Notes: generated by a model not told the origin, from the letters alone. Numbered from the stretch's first letter, positions 26,890-37,850 are shown. The stretch is 41,000 nt of DNA from Prorocentrum cordatum (GCA_963575745.1 CAUYUJ010016072.1:257501-298500); one strand, 5' to 3'. Numbers and translations are program-made.

Positions 26890-27117
26890 GTCACGCCCCA
26901 AGCCACCCCCGCGCCACCACCAAGCCACCTCCAAGCCACCCCAAGCCACCCCAACCAAGCCACCACCAAGCCACCCCAAAGCCACCCCAAGCCACCCCCA
27001 CGCCACCCCGAGGCCACCACCAAACCACCACCCCCAGCCACCCCCAAGCCTCCTCCAAGCCACACCGAGCCACCACCAAGCCACCTCCAAACCACCCCCA
27101 AGCCCCCCCCCCCCCAA
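26890..27117 (+). repeat. CCACCCCAAG minisatellite
   Basis: CCAAGCCACCCCAAGCCACC-type units of about 9-12 bp on the + strand, ending in a C12 run. The opposite strand gives Gly/Trp/Leu-rich open frames that are shadows. Confidence 0.9.
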
Positions 27118-28145
27118 GCTCTTAGGATTTAGGAACCCTGAAGTTTCCTCAGGACTCTTAAGGGACCACTTAGAGCCTGGAACTATTTGGGGCCAATGAA
27201 TTAGGAAATCTTAGGTTCCTTAAGGCCCCTGTGAATTCTGTTGGAGCTGTCAGGCGCACTTGGGAAGTTTTAGGAGTCGTTGGGGAGCCTTAGGAATCTT
27301 CTGGGCCCATCAGGAACCCCTAGGAACATGCAGGAACCGCAGGGACACGTAGGAATTCTTAAGACGTCTCAGGGGCCCAGAGAAGTTTTTAGGACCTTTA
27401 AGCTTCCTCAGGAATCCTTTAGACCTTGTTTGGGTCCCCGAGGAATCCTTAACAATCCTGAGGAATGTTTTGGAACTTTTCGGCGTCCATGGTAATCGCT
27501 AGGATCTTGGGTGTTCTCAGGCATCATCTGGAACCCGTTGGGCGCCTCTGGATCTTAGAACTTAGAAGCCGTAGGGGTCCGCATAATTTCTGAAGGGCTC
27601 CTCAAGATCATGGTGCGCCTTCTATTATAAATAATATTGCTTAGGGTCACCTGAAGCATCCTTCGGACTCTGTGGGTTCCGCATGGATCCTTATATAGAG
27701 ATAGAAGCCGTAGGACTCCTGCGGGGCTTTTAGGCATCCTTAGGCATCCTTAGGAATCCTTCCAGAGTCTTGGGGGTCTTCAGGACTTCGTAGGAGTTCC
27801 TCAAGGTCTTTGGGGATCCTCAGGAATCCGTGGTAGCCCTTAGGAAGCCTTAGGATCCCTTACGGCTACTGACAAATATGAAAAGCGCGTTTGTAATAAT
27901 TTCCTTGCTCCTTAGGAATCCCATGGGGTCCTCGGTCCTCAGGAGTCTGCACTTCGCTTGAAGAATGAATAGAAATCCTTACGAACCCTTACGGATTCGG
28001 GAGGCTTCGACATAATCCTCATGAGGCCCCAGGAAGCTTTCAGGAATCCTTGAAAATCCGATTGGGTCATCAGGGTTCCTTTGTAATATGTAGGAATATG
28101 TCAGGATTTTTCAGGGTACCTAAGGAATCCTAAAGGACACTTCGG
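27118..28145 (+). repeat. Degenerate TTAGGAATCCTT array
   Basis: The words TTAGGAATC, CCTCAGGA, CTTAGGAATCCT and CTTCAGGACT recur about every 20-25 bp for 1 kb with heavy divergence. The words are largely palindromic (AGGATTCCT/AGGAATCCT). Frames are short. A few T/A-rich spots (27624-27650, 27878-27900) interrupt it. No gene seen. Confidence 0.7.
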
Positions 28146-28254
28146 GATGACAGATGGGCAACGGGCCTTGTGGAAGCGCGCCGCATCTGATCATTCACAT
28201 ATGCGTGAATACGCTGAACGTGCTCTGGTTGGTCGGAGCGACCGAGGGCTCATG

Positions 28255-28875
28255 TTTGAATTCGAACCGTCCTCAATGCCTAGGTAGGACGTTGACCCCT
28301 TTAGGTTTGTTTGTGGGTATCCCCCTTGTTGCCTTGTGTGACCACCACCTCTGGGCCTCGCCGTCAAGGCGCCTCCCTCTGGCTTCCCCCACCAGAGATC
28401 CCCAAACGAGTTGCCAACGGGCGGGAGCCAAGCTTTGAATATGTGGCGCCCTCTATGTCTAGAGCATAGGATGTGGACCCCTTGGAACTTGCTTTGTGGG
28501 CCTCCTCATTGGTGCCTTGTGTGGCCCCCACCTGTAGGCCTTGCCGTCAAGGTGCCTCCCTCTTGGTTTCCTCATCATGAGGTCACCTAAGGAGTGTCCA
28601 GTGTGCGGGAGCCAAGTTTTGAAAATGAGCCGCCCTCTATGATGTGGACCCCTTGTTTTGTTTGTGGGCTTGTTCTTTGTTGTCTAGTGTGGCCCCGCAT
28701 ATGGGCCTTGCCGTCAAGGCTCCTCCCTCTGGGCCCCTCCTCCGAATGCCCCCTAAGTAGTTGCCGGCGGGTGGGGGGGGCAATATTTGAAGATGTGCCT
28801 CCCTCTATGCCCAGGAAGTGGGCCCCGCTGTCTCTTCTGTGGGCCTCGTCCTCGTTGCCCTGCGTGACCAAAGTA
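28255..28875 (+). repeat. ~170-183 bp tandem repeat, three to four copies
   Basis: The word CCGTCAAGG occurs at 28361, 28544 and 28711 (spacing 183 and 167 bp). Each unit runs CTCTATG, GATGTGGACCCCTTG, TTTGTGGGC, TTGCCTTGTGTG, CCGTCAAGGCGCCTCCCTCT and GTTGCCGGCGGGCGGGAGCC then TTTGAA. The GGAGCCAAGTTTTGAAAATG and GCCGCCCTCTATG end resembles repeat family X. A partial unit ends near 28870. Confidence 0.85.
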
Positions 28876-29045
28876 AGATAGTGAGATCGATAACGACGCA
28901 GTGAGAGCGACATTGAGATCGATTGCATAATCGTACCTCGCGCTTCGCGGCCTGAGCCGATGATCGGCGACGCGAGCTCATTCAGCGTTTTGGGTTCTGT
29001 TTCCAAGAAACTGTGCCCACGCGCCAACCCGCGCAGCCGTTGGCC

Positions 29046-29996
29046 ATGGCCTGGCGCGGCCAGGATGAGCCACCCGAGCTGTGTAAGTTCGCGGGTTCCG
29101 ATGTGGAGGTAGTTACTCCATACCTTGGGAAACGCGAGGGATACTGGAAGTGTCTCGCGTGCGACAAGTGGCTACAGAACGCGCAGCACCTGGTCAACTC
29201 TTCTCACTTGGACAAGGCTAAAACGTGGTGCTATGGAACTTCCACTGGCCCCGTTCGCAGGACGGCACGCGCAGGTGATCTGATTTGGGAATCCCGCAGA
29301 GTCAATCAGAGATATTGGACTGATTCTCCTCCGACCGACGACGAACCCCCGATCTGGTCAAGTCAGAAATGGCAGCACGAAGGCGGAGGACACCAAGTAC
29401 AGCATGGAGGCGGCAACGCAGTACAGCAAGGACATTAGGGAAACGCAAGCGGAGTACATCACGGACAGAAAGGACGCGGAGCAGTGCCAGTTTTCCAGAT
29501 GGGGAAAGGGTCCGACACAGTCGCGTCGCAAGTCGCATTGCCGCCAGGATTGCCGAGCAGCTCAGGTGAGTTGCAAGAGTCACCTCGCTGGTCATTGGCC
29601 AACTCCGCGGCGCACCTGAAGACCTTGCAGGAGGACACTTTGATCCCGATGGCCAAGACCATGGAGATGCTGAAGAACACTCACGAGGATGTGGTGGCCC
29701 CAGCGATCACAGAAGCGCAGGAACAGCAGGAGGAGATGATGGCCAAGATAATCAACATCGAGACCATGCAGACCAGCATGCGCGAGGAGATGGTGAGCAA
29801 GATCATTGGCATCGAGTCAGATATGAAAGAGATGAAGGATAAGATTGGCGTCATCGAATCTTTGTTGAACTCACAGTGTCTTCGTGGCCCTCGTCGTCCA
29901 GCACCTGGATTGAACAGTTCGTCCAGCACAGGGTCTTTGTTGCCGGCGTCGGTGACCCCGTTTGCGGGCGCCACGCAGCCATTGCCTCAGCAGTAG
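29046..29996 (+). CDS. Zinc-finger and coiled-coil protein, two exons
   Basis: I do not recognise a named family. From ATG 29046 the frame reads a short zinc finger, YWKCLACDKWLQNAQHLVNSSH (C-x2-C-x8-H-x5-H, about residues 36-60), then DLIWESRRVNQRYWTDSPP. One base must be removed in the AAA at 29367-29369; the frame then continues as KAEDTKYSMEAATQYSKD and AEYITDRKDAEQ to 29565. A GT-AG intron of 65 nt (29566-29630, GTGAGT to CTTGCAG) joins it to EDTLIPMAKTMEMLKNTHED, a coiled coil (about 29690-29860, EAQEQQEEMMAKI, MREEMVSKIIGIESDMKEMK) and a Ser/Pro-rich tail ending at stop 29994. The intron is needed to keep the frame, which supports it. A nucleic-acid-binding role is suggested by the finger only. 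Confidence 0.6.
29566..29630 (+). other. Predicted 65-nt GT-AG intron
   Basis: Donor CAG|GTGAGT, acceptor CTTGCAG|GAGGAC. Removing it moves the reading frame from the exon ending in CRAAQ to the exon starting with EDTLIP at phase 0. Retaining it would put the two parts out of frame. Confidence 0.7.
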
Positions 29997-30529
29997 GTCA
30001 GTGTAGTAGTCATGCAGGTAGTCTGGAGGTGCATGTGAAGTGTAATCATGATGATGACGATGACGGTTGATGGCGGTGACCCCAGCTCAGCAGTTTTTTT
30101 GTGCTCAGCACGTTGCAAACAGAAGCATGCATTGAGCATCTTGCCTGGCCTCATGGCTGGGCCCGTCCATAAGCGGCCAGGCGGGTGTGACAGTCTGCCG
30201 ATCTTGATTCTGGTGAAAAGCTTCTATGGCAATACATGTTTGTATCCTGGAGTGACGTCGGTGTAGCAGATATGATCTCTTTGGGTCACTTTTGGGGAGC
30301 CTTTGGGTCGTCTTGGACTGGCACGCGGCACGCCCGCAGACATCACAAGTGTGCTCCCACGCTTCACATTTCAGCTTCAGTTGTTGATCGTCAGACATTT
30401 TTGTATCGAGGCGTTCGTGCTGCAGACCCAGCGGTCAGCACAGCTGCACGTGGAGGATCGCCCTTGTACTTCGTTTTACCAGTCACCACCACCGCAGCTT
30501 CTGTACTGTAACTTGTCACTTGTCAGCCA
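29997..30529. other. Intergenic spacer
   Basis: Contains GATGATGACGATGACGGTTG near 30048. A CTTTGGG-type word pair (CTCTTTGGGTCACTTTTGGG near 30277) recalls the CTTGGG repeats found before relict leaders, but no leader copy follows. No coding exon is supported; the upstream part of the next gene's 5' UTR is likely here. Confidence 0.5.
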
Positions 30530-33500
30530 ATGTCCAGGAAGCGTGGCGATCCCTCTGCCATTCTCCAGACGCCTCCTGCGAAAGCTGCCAGGTGCGGTCG
30601 AGCGTCATCTGAGGCGTGCTTCTCCGTGGCTACAGCGTCCAATGCAGGGTCGGCCAGAGGCAGCGCCAAGAGTTCTGAGGTGAAGGGCGTCAAGAAGGGC
30701 GTCTTGAAACGTAAGCCCGACCAGCCCATGAAGCTTTCACAGGCTTTTCGCGCGGCAGCAAAGCAAGGTATCAAGCTCCTGGGCTCCGTCAAGTGCATGC
30801 GCAAGTCCTGCTCCACAACGCCAGACAAGGTCGAGAAGTGGGGCGCTTACGAAGAGAGTAAAGCCAAGGATGGGACCTGGCTCTCGAAACCCACAGGGCC
30901 CATCTGCGGAGACTGCCAAGACCACTGCTGGTTTGGGTACGAGAACGTAGGTACACCGCAGGAAGTGCTCCAGAAGTGCAACGGTGATCAGGACTTCGAC
31001 ACTGACTTCTCCATTTCGCTTCGCTTGACGAAGAAACGCCTGCAGCTTTTCTACCCGTCCAACGTGTGCCGCAGTGAGAAGCGTTCCTTCAAGGCCATCT
31101 CGCGGTATCGAGGTCTCCGCCCAACCGAGTTCGAACGGATCTTCAAGAAATCCCCTGTCGAGGCGGGTCGTAAACTTCAGGACTTGCTTGACCCCCGCAC
31201 GAGCGAGAAGTACAAGGGCGTGCTGCTGAAGGACAGCACGCAGATCGACCCGTCTATTGGCATCGAGTACGAGATGAGCGTTGAAATCGAGACGAGCGAG
31301 ACAGAGTTCAAGCTCCACCATTCGCAGCAGCGGCGCCAGGCCCAGGCTCGCGAGTACTTCGATGAGATGAATCGCCCATCAGGCCCCGAGTGCGATGAGG
31401 CCAGGAAGCTCCGCCTTTGCTCCGACACGTACGAGGATATCAAGGCCCACATCGAGGCTGGAGGAGTCGAAGTGCCTGCAGAGGAAGATGAGGACCTTGC
31501 AGGAGATGGTGACCAACAGGATGAGGATGATGCGGTTCCTGGCGCCGCCAAGAGCGAGGCTGGCGGCGAGGGGTCCATCGCGCAGTCGCCTGCGATCAGG
31601 GGCTTCTCGAACCAGCTCGTGGTAGACAACGTCACGATTTACACGGTGAAGAAGGTAGCGACGGCGGTCTCAAAGGGCGCACCTTTGCCCCTCAAGTCAA
31701 GCATTGGTCGGGATTTGGCATCCTCCCAACCCTCTTCTCCCTCCCCATCCTTCCTCTCCTCCTCCGAGTTATCCTTCTCCTCCTCCTCCACTTGTTCCTT
31801 CTCCTCTTCCTGCTGTCACCTCCTCTCATCCTCCTTCTACTCGTTCTCCCCCTTCTAAGTACTACTCTCCTCCTCCTCCTCCACCCCCTGCCTCCTCCTC
31901 ATTTCCCCGATCAAGCTTCACCTGAGGGGCAATTGGATCGCCCTGAAGGTTCACATGGCGCTTGGCGCCGAGCAGCTGCAGGCGTTTGGCGACGCCGCGT
32001 CGGAAACTGGTTTAGGACAAAAGGCGGACAGTGCAACCGCGCGGATCGACGGCATCAACCTCGCCGTGATTGCAGCAGGTGCAAAGCGTTTCGGGCACAG
32101 GCGCGTCAGGATGGAGAAGCTGCGCGACGAGATGTCGAACAGCGACAACAAGAACAAGCGGATTGATGCTGCTCGCTTCACTAAGCGGCTGGAGCTCGCA
32201 GATATCGCCGAGGATTGCTCCGAGGTGGAAAACATCATGGCCTGGGAGAAGCAAGTCCTAGAGAAGAAGATTCAAGATTTGGCGGCTGCGGACATGAACT
32301 TCCCCGTGACGTTGGCTGCGAACCTGGTGGCCAGGGAGCTGCGGGAGATCGGCGAGCAGGTCGTCACGGATGGGGTCAACATCGAGGACTTTTTCCGCGT
32401 CGGCCTGCCGTGGGACGTCTCGGCGGTGGATGCGGAGGCCCATTGCCAGTCTAGTCACTAGTCGTCCAGTCTTGCGTTGGAAGAGGAGGAAGAAGATGAT
32501 GACGAGGAGGAGGACCAGTGTGACCAGAGAACGAGGAGAGGGGGAGGTGGAGGAGGATGCAGGGGAGGAGCAGAATGAGGAGGAGGAGGGGGAGGATGTG
32601 GAGGAGGGAGGAGAGCGAGGAGGAGGTGCGCCTGCCGTTGTCAATTGTCATTGGCCGTGGTCGTCATCAGGCCGACGACGTGGAGGACCAGCCCATCGAC
32701 CAAGACTCGGAGTTCAACCCTCTGCACCCTATGGCATTCATGATCCCGTCCGAGACGGGAGTCGTTACTACGAACTTCGAGAAGTGGTGTTTCACTTATT
32801 TCATCGCGCCGATTGCGCGTGCCACCGACAACAACACCCAGCAGAAGATGATGGACATTCTTGCAGAAGGAGAAAAGCACATGTTGAACCATCCCTCAGA
32901 TACCGATGAGGCCATCGTGAACTCTATTTCTGAAGTGGTGAAATCTTCGCGCGCGATTCGGAGCCCCTTGGCCCCACAGAATGCAATGCTGGCCAAGGCG
33001 CCTGAGGCAGTCTCGGCGGCCACGGCAACAGATACTTCAGGAGGAACTTGGCAGGGCGTCGCCTACAACACCTGGGCTCTGCTGAAGGACCTGCCGCACT
33101 TCAAAGTTTACATCGTCTCTTTCCGTATGACCAGGGCCACGCGCACTGACAGCGCGTTGAACATGGCAGAGCACCTGGACAATATCAACTTGTGCCCCAC
33201 CGAAGTCGGCAAGGTCGAGGGGCACGCGAGGGCCTTGGCGGATTTCTCCACCATCAAGAAAAACACGCGCGCAGGAGATTCGGCCTGTCCATGGGGGGCT
33301 CAGTCAGTAGGGTCGTAAGGGAACTTTGGGCCTGATTCGTCTAGCGTTCGGTGCCTGCTCAGCCTCTTGTGCGTCCAGAGACCCCAGCAAGTCCAGCTCT
33401 TGGAAATTCCAGGGGTACCAGCAAATCCAGTCTTATGAGCTTCGCAGTTCCATGTAAAGCTTTTGGGTGCTCCAACGCCATAACATTGCATCGTCTGGCC

Positions 33501-35082
33501 TAGCCCAGCGCATGGGGGCTTTTTCGGTAAGAGTGAGCGCGTTTTCGTTTCTTGATGTGCGCCTTTGGTCCCCTCCTGTTCTTTGTGGTGTATGTTTTTG
33601 ATTTGAGGTTATCTTGCAGCCCAGCAAACGGGGTCCCACATTGTCCAAAACGAAGCAATGGACGGATGAGGGGGTGACAGATTGGGTTTTGGAAGGCAGC
33701 GTAATCGCAGAGCCCCCATACAGCCTCAGAGTTCCCATGGGACGGACCGTGGAGGGACTGCGTCTCAGTGGGAGTCTACGTTGTCCAGCATTGCCGACCG
33801 AGGGGCGCAACTTCTGAGCAGCGTGCAGAAGGGCGAGCCGCAGGAGTACAACCTCAACAGCGTCCCATCTTTGCAGGGCACGATGCACGTCGTGGATACT
33901 TACAGGCTGTTCTTCGATGCCTTGCGGAAATCGGGGTTGAAGATGAAGGCGTCTTGGGATGCAGCCGCAGGGATGACGCACGATATTGGGGCACGCGCTG
34001 GCGCAGCGATGTCCCGTGAGATATTGAAGCCGTTCATGAACAAGGTAAAGGGTAGTGATATTGCCAACGATGAGGAGAAGCTCGACGAGTTGGTGGCGAA
34101 ACTGCTATCCGTTCTCACGTCCTCCGACGTGTCCGACCTCTACAGCGAAGAGCTCTCCAACGATGTCAAGCGTGTCATCCAAGAGATCATCAGCGCCGTT
34201 ACGTTCGAGGTGAAGCCAGGTACTATGACGTGCAAGGAGGCCCAGTTACCCTCGGCGATTGACAAGCTGTCGGAGTTCGTACCGAAGAGCGGCGAGGAGA
34301 AGGCAGAGTGGCACTGGGTATCTCAGTTTGTCGATGATATGGTGCAGTTGGTATCCAAGAAGGCGGAGATCATCGACGCGGGTGGTAACGTGGCGGACAG
34401 GATGAAGGACGACCGCTGCCAGGAGCTACTTCAGTCCGTCGCAGGAATGGCCAAAACATTGGCGGCATTGAAGGTAAAGGTTGGGGGCCAAAGCGAAGTC
34501 AGTTTGCCTGCTGTTAGCGATAAGCACCTCGAGGACACGAAGCAGTTCGTGGCTGACCATGCACCGTGCTTGTACAACTCCATGAAGGAGACGATTGCTA
34601 CGTTTGTCGACGCCCCGTACGGCAAGGACTCGCCGCCCTCGGAGAGTGTCAAAATGGTGGCTCGTGGTATCCTGCTGGAGCCCAGCCACGAGAAGTGGAG
34701 TGACGCACTCAAGACGGGCACCATCGAGGAGATCATCGCCATTGCGAAGAAGTCGCTCATGGTACTTAAGGTGGACTCATACAACAAGGCGTGCGCTGAG
34801 TTGGGTGCGAAGTTGCAGACATTGAAGTTCACTCGCGAGTACTACGACATCCAGGTTGACGACACGCTCGAGAAGGATTACACGAAGCTCTGCGATGGCA
34901 TGCAGCTCACTTGCAAAGAGTGCGTGCTGGCGGCGCTGCTCGTCAAGTACCACGGCCAGGGCACGAAGCTCAAGACCGCGCTCAACAGGGAGAAGGGCGC
35001 CCTCAAGAAGAGCAAGCATTGGGAGCTGGCCGATCCCAAGCTGCAGGCGGTTGTGGATAAAGCGATTGCACTCTTGCTCTAA
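30530..35082 (+). CDS. Large unknown multi-exon protein (~1,200 codons)
   Basis: I do not recognise the family. ATG 30530 starts a basic N-terminus, then C89-x4-C94 and C126-x2-C129 (KCMRKSC ... TGPICGDCQDHCWFGY), a likely zinc site, an alpha-helical region, and an acidic stretch. Inferred exons: 30530 to about 31654 (donor AAG|GTAGCG), 31916 (LHLRGNWIALKVHMAL) to about 32425, 32671 (ADDVEDQPIDQDSEFN) to about 33306, and 33620 (PSKRGPTLSKTKQWTDEG) to the stop at 35080. Acceptors are ATCAAG, CGTCATCAG and ATCTTGCAG; donors are less certain. One G seems missing at 33754-33756, after which WESTLSSIADRG follows. Exon 4 is mostly helical (SDLYSEELSNDVKRVIQEII, AKSLMVLKVDSYNKACAEL-like) and ends ELADPKLQAVVDKAIALLL. 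Two of its introns are triplet repeats. A structural or scaffold protein is possible, but no function is assigned. Confidence 0.6.
31655..31915 (+). other. Predicted intron made largely of (TCC)n
   Basis: The in-frame peptide turns to poly-Ser/Pro (SSQPSSPSPSF) and a stop at 31856, while a conserved-looking frame resumes at 31916. From about 31722 to 31905 the DNA is almost only C and T, with TCC/CTC triplets. The acceptor is GATCAAG|CTTCAC. A later donor near 31707 is also possible. Confidence 0.55.
32426..32670 (+). other. Predicted intron made largely of (GGA)n
   Basis: Frame 2 ends at stop 32459 and frame 1 resumes at 32671 after CGTCATCAG. Between about 32478 and 32630 the DNA is GAG/GGA/GAC purine triplets. 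A phase-0 donor GCG|GTGGAT lies at 32426, but the true donor may be closer to 32455. Confidence 0.5.
33307..33619 (+). other. Predicted third intron
   Basis: The acceptor TTATCTTGCAG|CCCAGC is strong and precedes the frame PSKRGPTLSKTKQW. The donor TCA|GTAGGG at 33307 would keep phase 0; an alternative is GTAAGG at 33315, but that gives a stop downstream. The inside is ordinary sequence. Confidence 0.55.
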
Positions 35083-35204
35083 GCCACGCGAAGACAATGG
35101 CGAGAAGTTTGGCGTCGCCCACCTCGTTCCTGTCGAGGTGGGCTCGGTGGCGAAAAATATGACAAACGTCATGGTCGCAACCACCATGACTCATCCCAAC
35201 ACGA
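35083..35204. other. 3' flank of large gene
   Basis: Unassigned sequence directly after the stop. It contains a local inverted pair CCCACCTCG/CGAGGTGGG (35118-35142) that could fold in the 3' UTR. No polyadenylation signal is recognised. Confidence 0.45.
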
Positions 35205-35500
35205 GATGGCCACCGCCATCATCACACAATCACGCTCATCATCATCACCACCCACCGCCATTCACCATTCACCATCACAACATCATCATTGCCATCGCCA
35301 TCACAACCACACAATCATCACCTCACCATCACACTTATCATTCATCATCACCACCACCAGCACCACCATCACAATCATCATCTCATCACCATCACCACGC
35401 GCGCCACCTTCATGTTCATCACCACCATCACACCACCACCGCTCCCTCCCTCCCCTCCCTCCCTCCCTCCCTCCCTCCTCATCCCCCCGTCCTTGCGTAG
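35205..35500. repeat. (CAT/CAC)n and CCTCC tract, copy 2
   Basis: CATCATCATCACCACC-type triplets (35205-35440) then (CCCT)n (35440-35480). It matches 22572-22775 in order and location: each copy directly follows the end of a gene and precedes block A. Confidence 0.85.
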
Positions 35501-36350
35501 GTAGATCAAAGGCGTGTCTTGGGTTAGTTAGTTTACGTATGTAATGGCTAGGGGGTATGTATGTCTTGGTCTCTGCACGTTTTGGGTTAGGTGTGTATGT
35601 CTTGGCATCTCAAGGCAGTCTTGGTGTCATCTTGGGGCTCTTGACTTGGCGCAATCTTGGGCAACTTTGGGCTAGGTATGCATGTATTGGGTTATACGTA
35701 AGCTTTAGGCACTCAGGGGCAGTCTTAAGGCGTCTTGGGGCCCGTATGGGCGTCTTGGGGCCTCTATGGACATCTGTGGCATTCGCCCGAGGCTTCCGCT
35801 TGCCGCCTGTGCGATCTCAAAGGGTTGGAGGGGTCCGCGAATGGGGGCTCCCACGGGCGGGGGCGAAGGTCACGACCCCTCCCCCCTTCCAGCCCCAAAG
35901 TCTGGGAGGGGGTGCTAGGGTGGTGACTGCCCGTCCTAACCCCTTGTTCGCGGGCGAATGGGGGCTCCCACGGGCGGGGGCGAAGGTCGCGACCTTTCTC
36001 CCCTCGGGCCCAAGTGGCTTGGGGGGGTGCTAAGGCGGTGACTGCCCGTCCTAACCCCTTGTTCGCCTAGACCCCGTGATCCGCGTGAGGGGTGCGCCTG
36101 TCTTGGGTATTCTTTGAGCTCCTTGGGGGCGTCTTGGGCACGCTGGGCTCCTGCTGTGCCCGCTTGGTTTGCCGTGCTGGTTTGCCCTGCTGCTCTGCAA
36201 TGCTGGTCTGCCGTGTCGGTCTGCTGCTTTGGGTTGCCATGTTGGTCTGCGTTGTTGGTCTGCCCTGTTGGTCTGCCGTGCTGGTCTGCTCTGCCGCGCG
36301 GGCCCATTGGGGTCCTCGGCCTTCCAGGGCCCATGGGGCCTCTGTGCCAG
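35501..36350 (+). repeat. Duplicated block A, copy 2 (paralogous to 22776-23665)
   Basis: Landmarks GTGTCTTGGGTTAG, GGCATCTCAAGGCAGTCTTG, GCGCAATCTTGGGCAA, AAGCTTTAGGCACTCAGG, CGCGAATGGGGGCTCCCACG (twice), CCGTGATCCGCGTGAGGG, (GTTGGTCTGCC)n-like and CGGCCTTCCAGGGCCCA appear in the same order as in copy 1. Confidence 0.85.
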
Positions 36351-36699
36351 AGCCCAGTCCCTGTTCGCTTAGACCCCTTGATCCGCGTGAGGGGTGTGCC
36401 TTTTTGGGATATTTCTTGGCATCCTGTATAGGGCCAAGTATTGGCTCCTTCCCTCCTCCTCCTTCTCTTCCGATGCCTTGGCTCAAAGGGTTTATCTGAT
36501 TATCTGCGCGCCCCCCGCGCAGCCACATGCGGCATAGTGGGGGCGTCTGCGTTGGTGCTGGGTTGCAGCTGTTTGGGCCGCGAAGTGGGCTTGCTGCAAC
36601 TAAACGGGTCCACGCTGGGCCACGCCGTGGGCCCTGATTCAGTAGACTTAATCGGCGCTCGGCCGCGCCGTGGGCTCTGCCACGGCAGAGGGTCCCACC
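36351..36699. other. Spacer with a possible eroded spliced leader
   Basis: CCCTTGATCCGCGTGAGGG near 36373 is a partial repeat of block A. Near 36469-36489, TTCCGATGCCTTGGCTCAAA is a weak DinoSL-like match with a 3-nt gap. No open frame of interest follows it. Confidence 0.4.
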
Positions 36700-37015
36700 T
36701 TTGCCTGCGCCCCCCCAATCCCCTGCTCCAAGGCAGGGCCTGGGGCGCGTGGCTGATATAGCGGGGCAAAGGGCCACGGCCCGTGCCCCGCTGCAACTTA
36801 GCGCGTGGCCGCTGGGCCAAGCCGTGGGCCGTGTAACAGCCGAATTGGCCGACGACCATCATCATCCACCAATCTTTCATCATAAAATGGGGGGGGAGGG
36901 GGAGGGCAGGCCGCTGAGCGCGAGAAGTTCCACTTCATTCAGCTCCGATGGACAGCCTCCCGACGTCCGAGATGCCTCTCGGCGTCTCCGCTCAGGGAGG
37001 GCGCTCTGCTGAGCT
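36700..37015 (+). repeat. Duplicated block C, copy 2 (paralogous to 24860-25165)
   Basis: Landmarks GCTCCAAGGCAGGGC, GGCGCGTGGCTGA, GGGCCAAGCCGTGGG, GGGCAGGCCGCTGAG, TTCATTCAGCTCCGATGG and CCGACGTCCGAGATG. A CATCATCATCCACC insertion and a G8 run distinguish it from copy 1. Confidence 0.85.
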
Positions 37016-37249
37016 GGCTGCCCTCTTTCTCTTGTCTATATTCTCTTTCTCTTCCTGCTCCCTGTCTCTCTCTGCAGCCGTCGCCGCGAAGAGTGGCCCG
37101 CCCGCGCAGGCAGGGCTCTTCGGCCACCTGTCGCCACTGTGCTGCCCTTTAACCTGCCCTCCCCCATCCCTCCCCCTCCCACTCGTTGGGAAACCCCGTC
37201 GCCTTGTTGGTCAAGGCGATTGGTCTCCCGCCGCTGGCTCGAACGTAAA
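37016..37249. other. C/T-rich spacer
   Basis: CTTTCTCTTCCTGCTCCCTG and CCTCCCCCATCCCTCCCCC. No gene. Confidence 0.5.
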
Positions 37250-37850
37250 GTATGCGCGCACGGGGGGGGGCCCGCGGCGACCCGATGCGGTCCGACCGCA
37301 AGTGCGGGATCCGCACGTGAAGCACCGATCTGTTGGATTGCGACCTTGTGGGTCGCATCTTGGCAATGCCTCCTGGCGCTTCGGCGCCCCGCCGAACGCG
37401 CCTGGGCTTGTCCTCAACGCGATAGCGCCGCCTCGTACGAGAGGCGCCGCCATTGCGAATCATGAGTTTCCCCGCGTTGTCGCGGGCGTGCGTCCGACGC
37501 CCCAACGGGGGCCTAGCTCCTTGGCGCCCCGCGGCCGTCGTCGCGGGGCGCCGTTGCGCGCCCGCGATGAGATCCGATAGGTGGTTACTGATCAAATGCA
37601 ATCACACCTCGCGCTGTCCCGTGTAAGCTTCTACGTTTGTTCCAACGCCCACGGGGTTCTTGGGCCGCCTCGAACCCTGCGTTTGTATGGCGCCGTTGTG
37701 CGGTGCAAAGGTTGGTAACCTGCGCCGCGGTAGACCCTTTTGTGCTGGCGTGGACGGCAGCGCGCGCGCGGTTGAAGACGCGTCGCGCGGGCAATTCGCC
37801 GAACCAGAGTGAGCCGCGTTGCGGCCGCTCCTCAACCCGCAGCGCGAAGG
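37250..37850 (+). repeat. Duplicated block B, copy 2 (paralogous to 24230-24830)
   Basis: Landmarks GATCTGTTGGATTGCGA, GGGTCGCATC, GGCTTGTCCTCAACGCG, GCCGCCTCGTACG, GCGAATCATGAGTTTCCCCG, CGTTGTCGCGGGCGTGC, CGCTGTCCCGTGTAAGC and TTGTATGGCGCCGTTG. Order inside the block is identical to copy 1; order relative to block C is swapped. Confidence 0.85.

Noticed and set aside
29026-29048. Leader-like CGCAGCCGTTGGCC before ATG 29046
   Set aside because: The similarity is short and gapped, and this gene has an intron, which does not suit a recycled cDNA.
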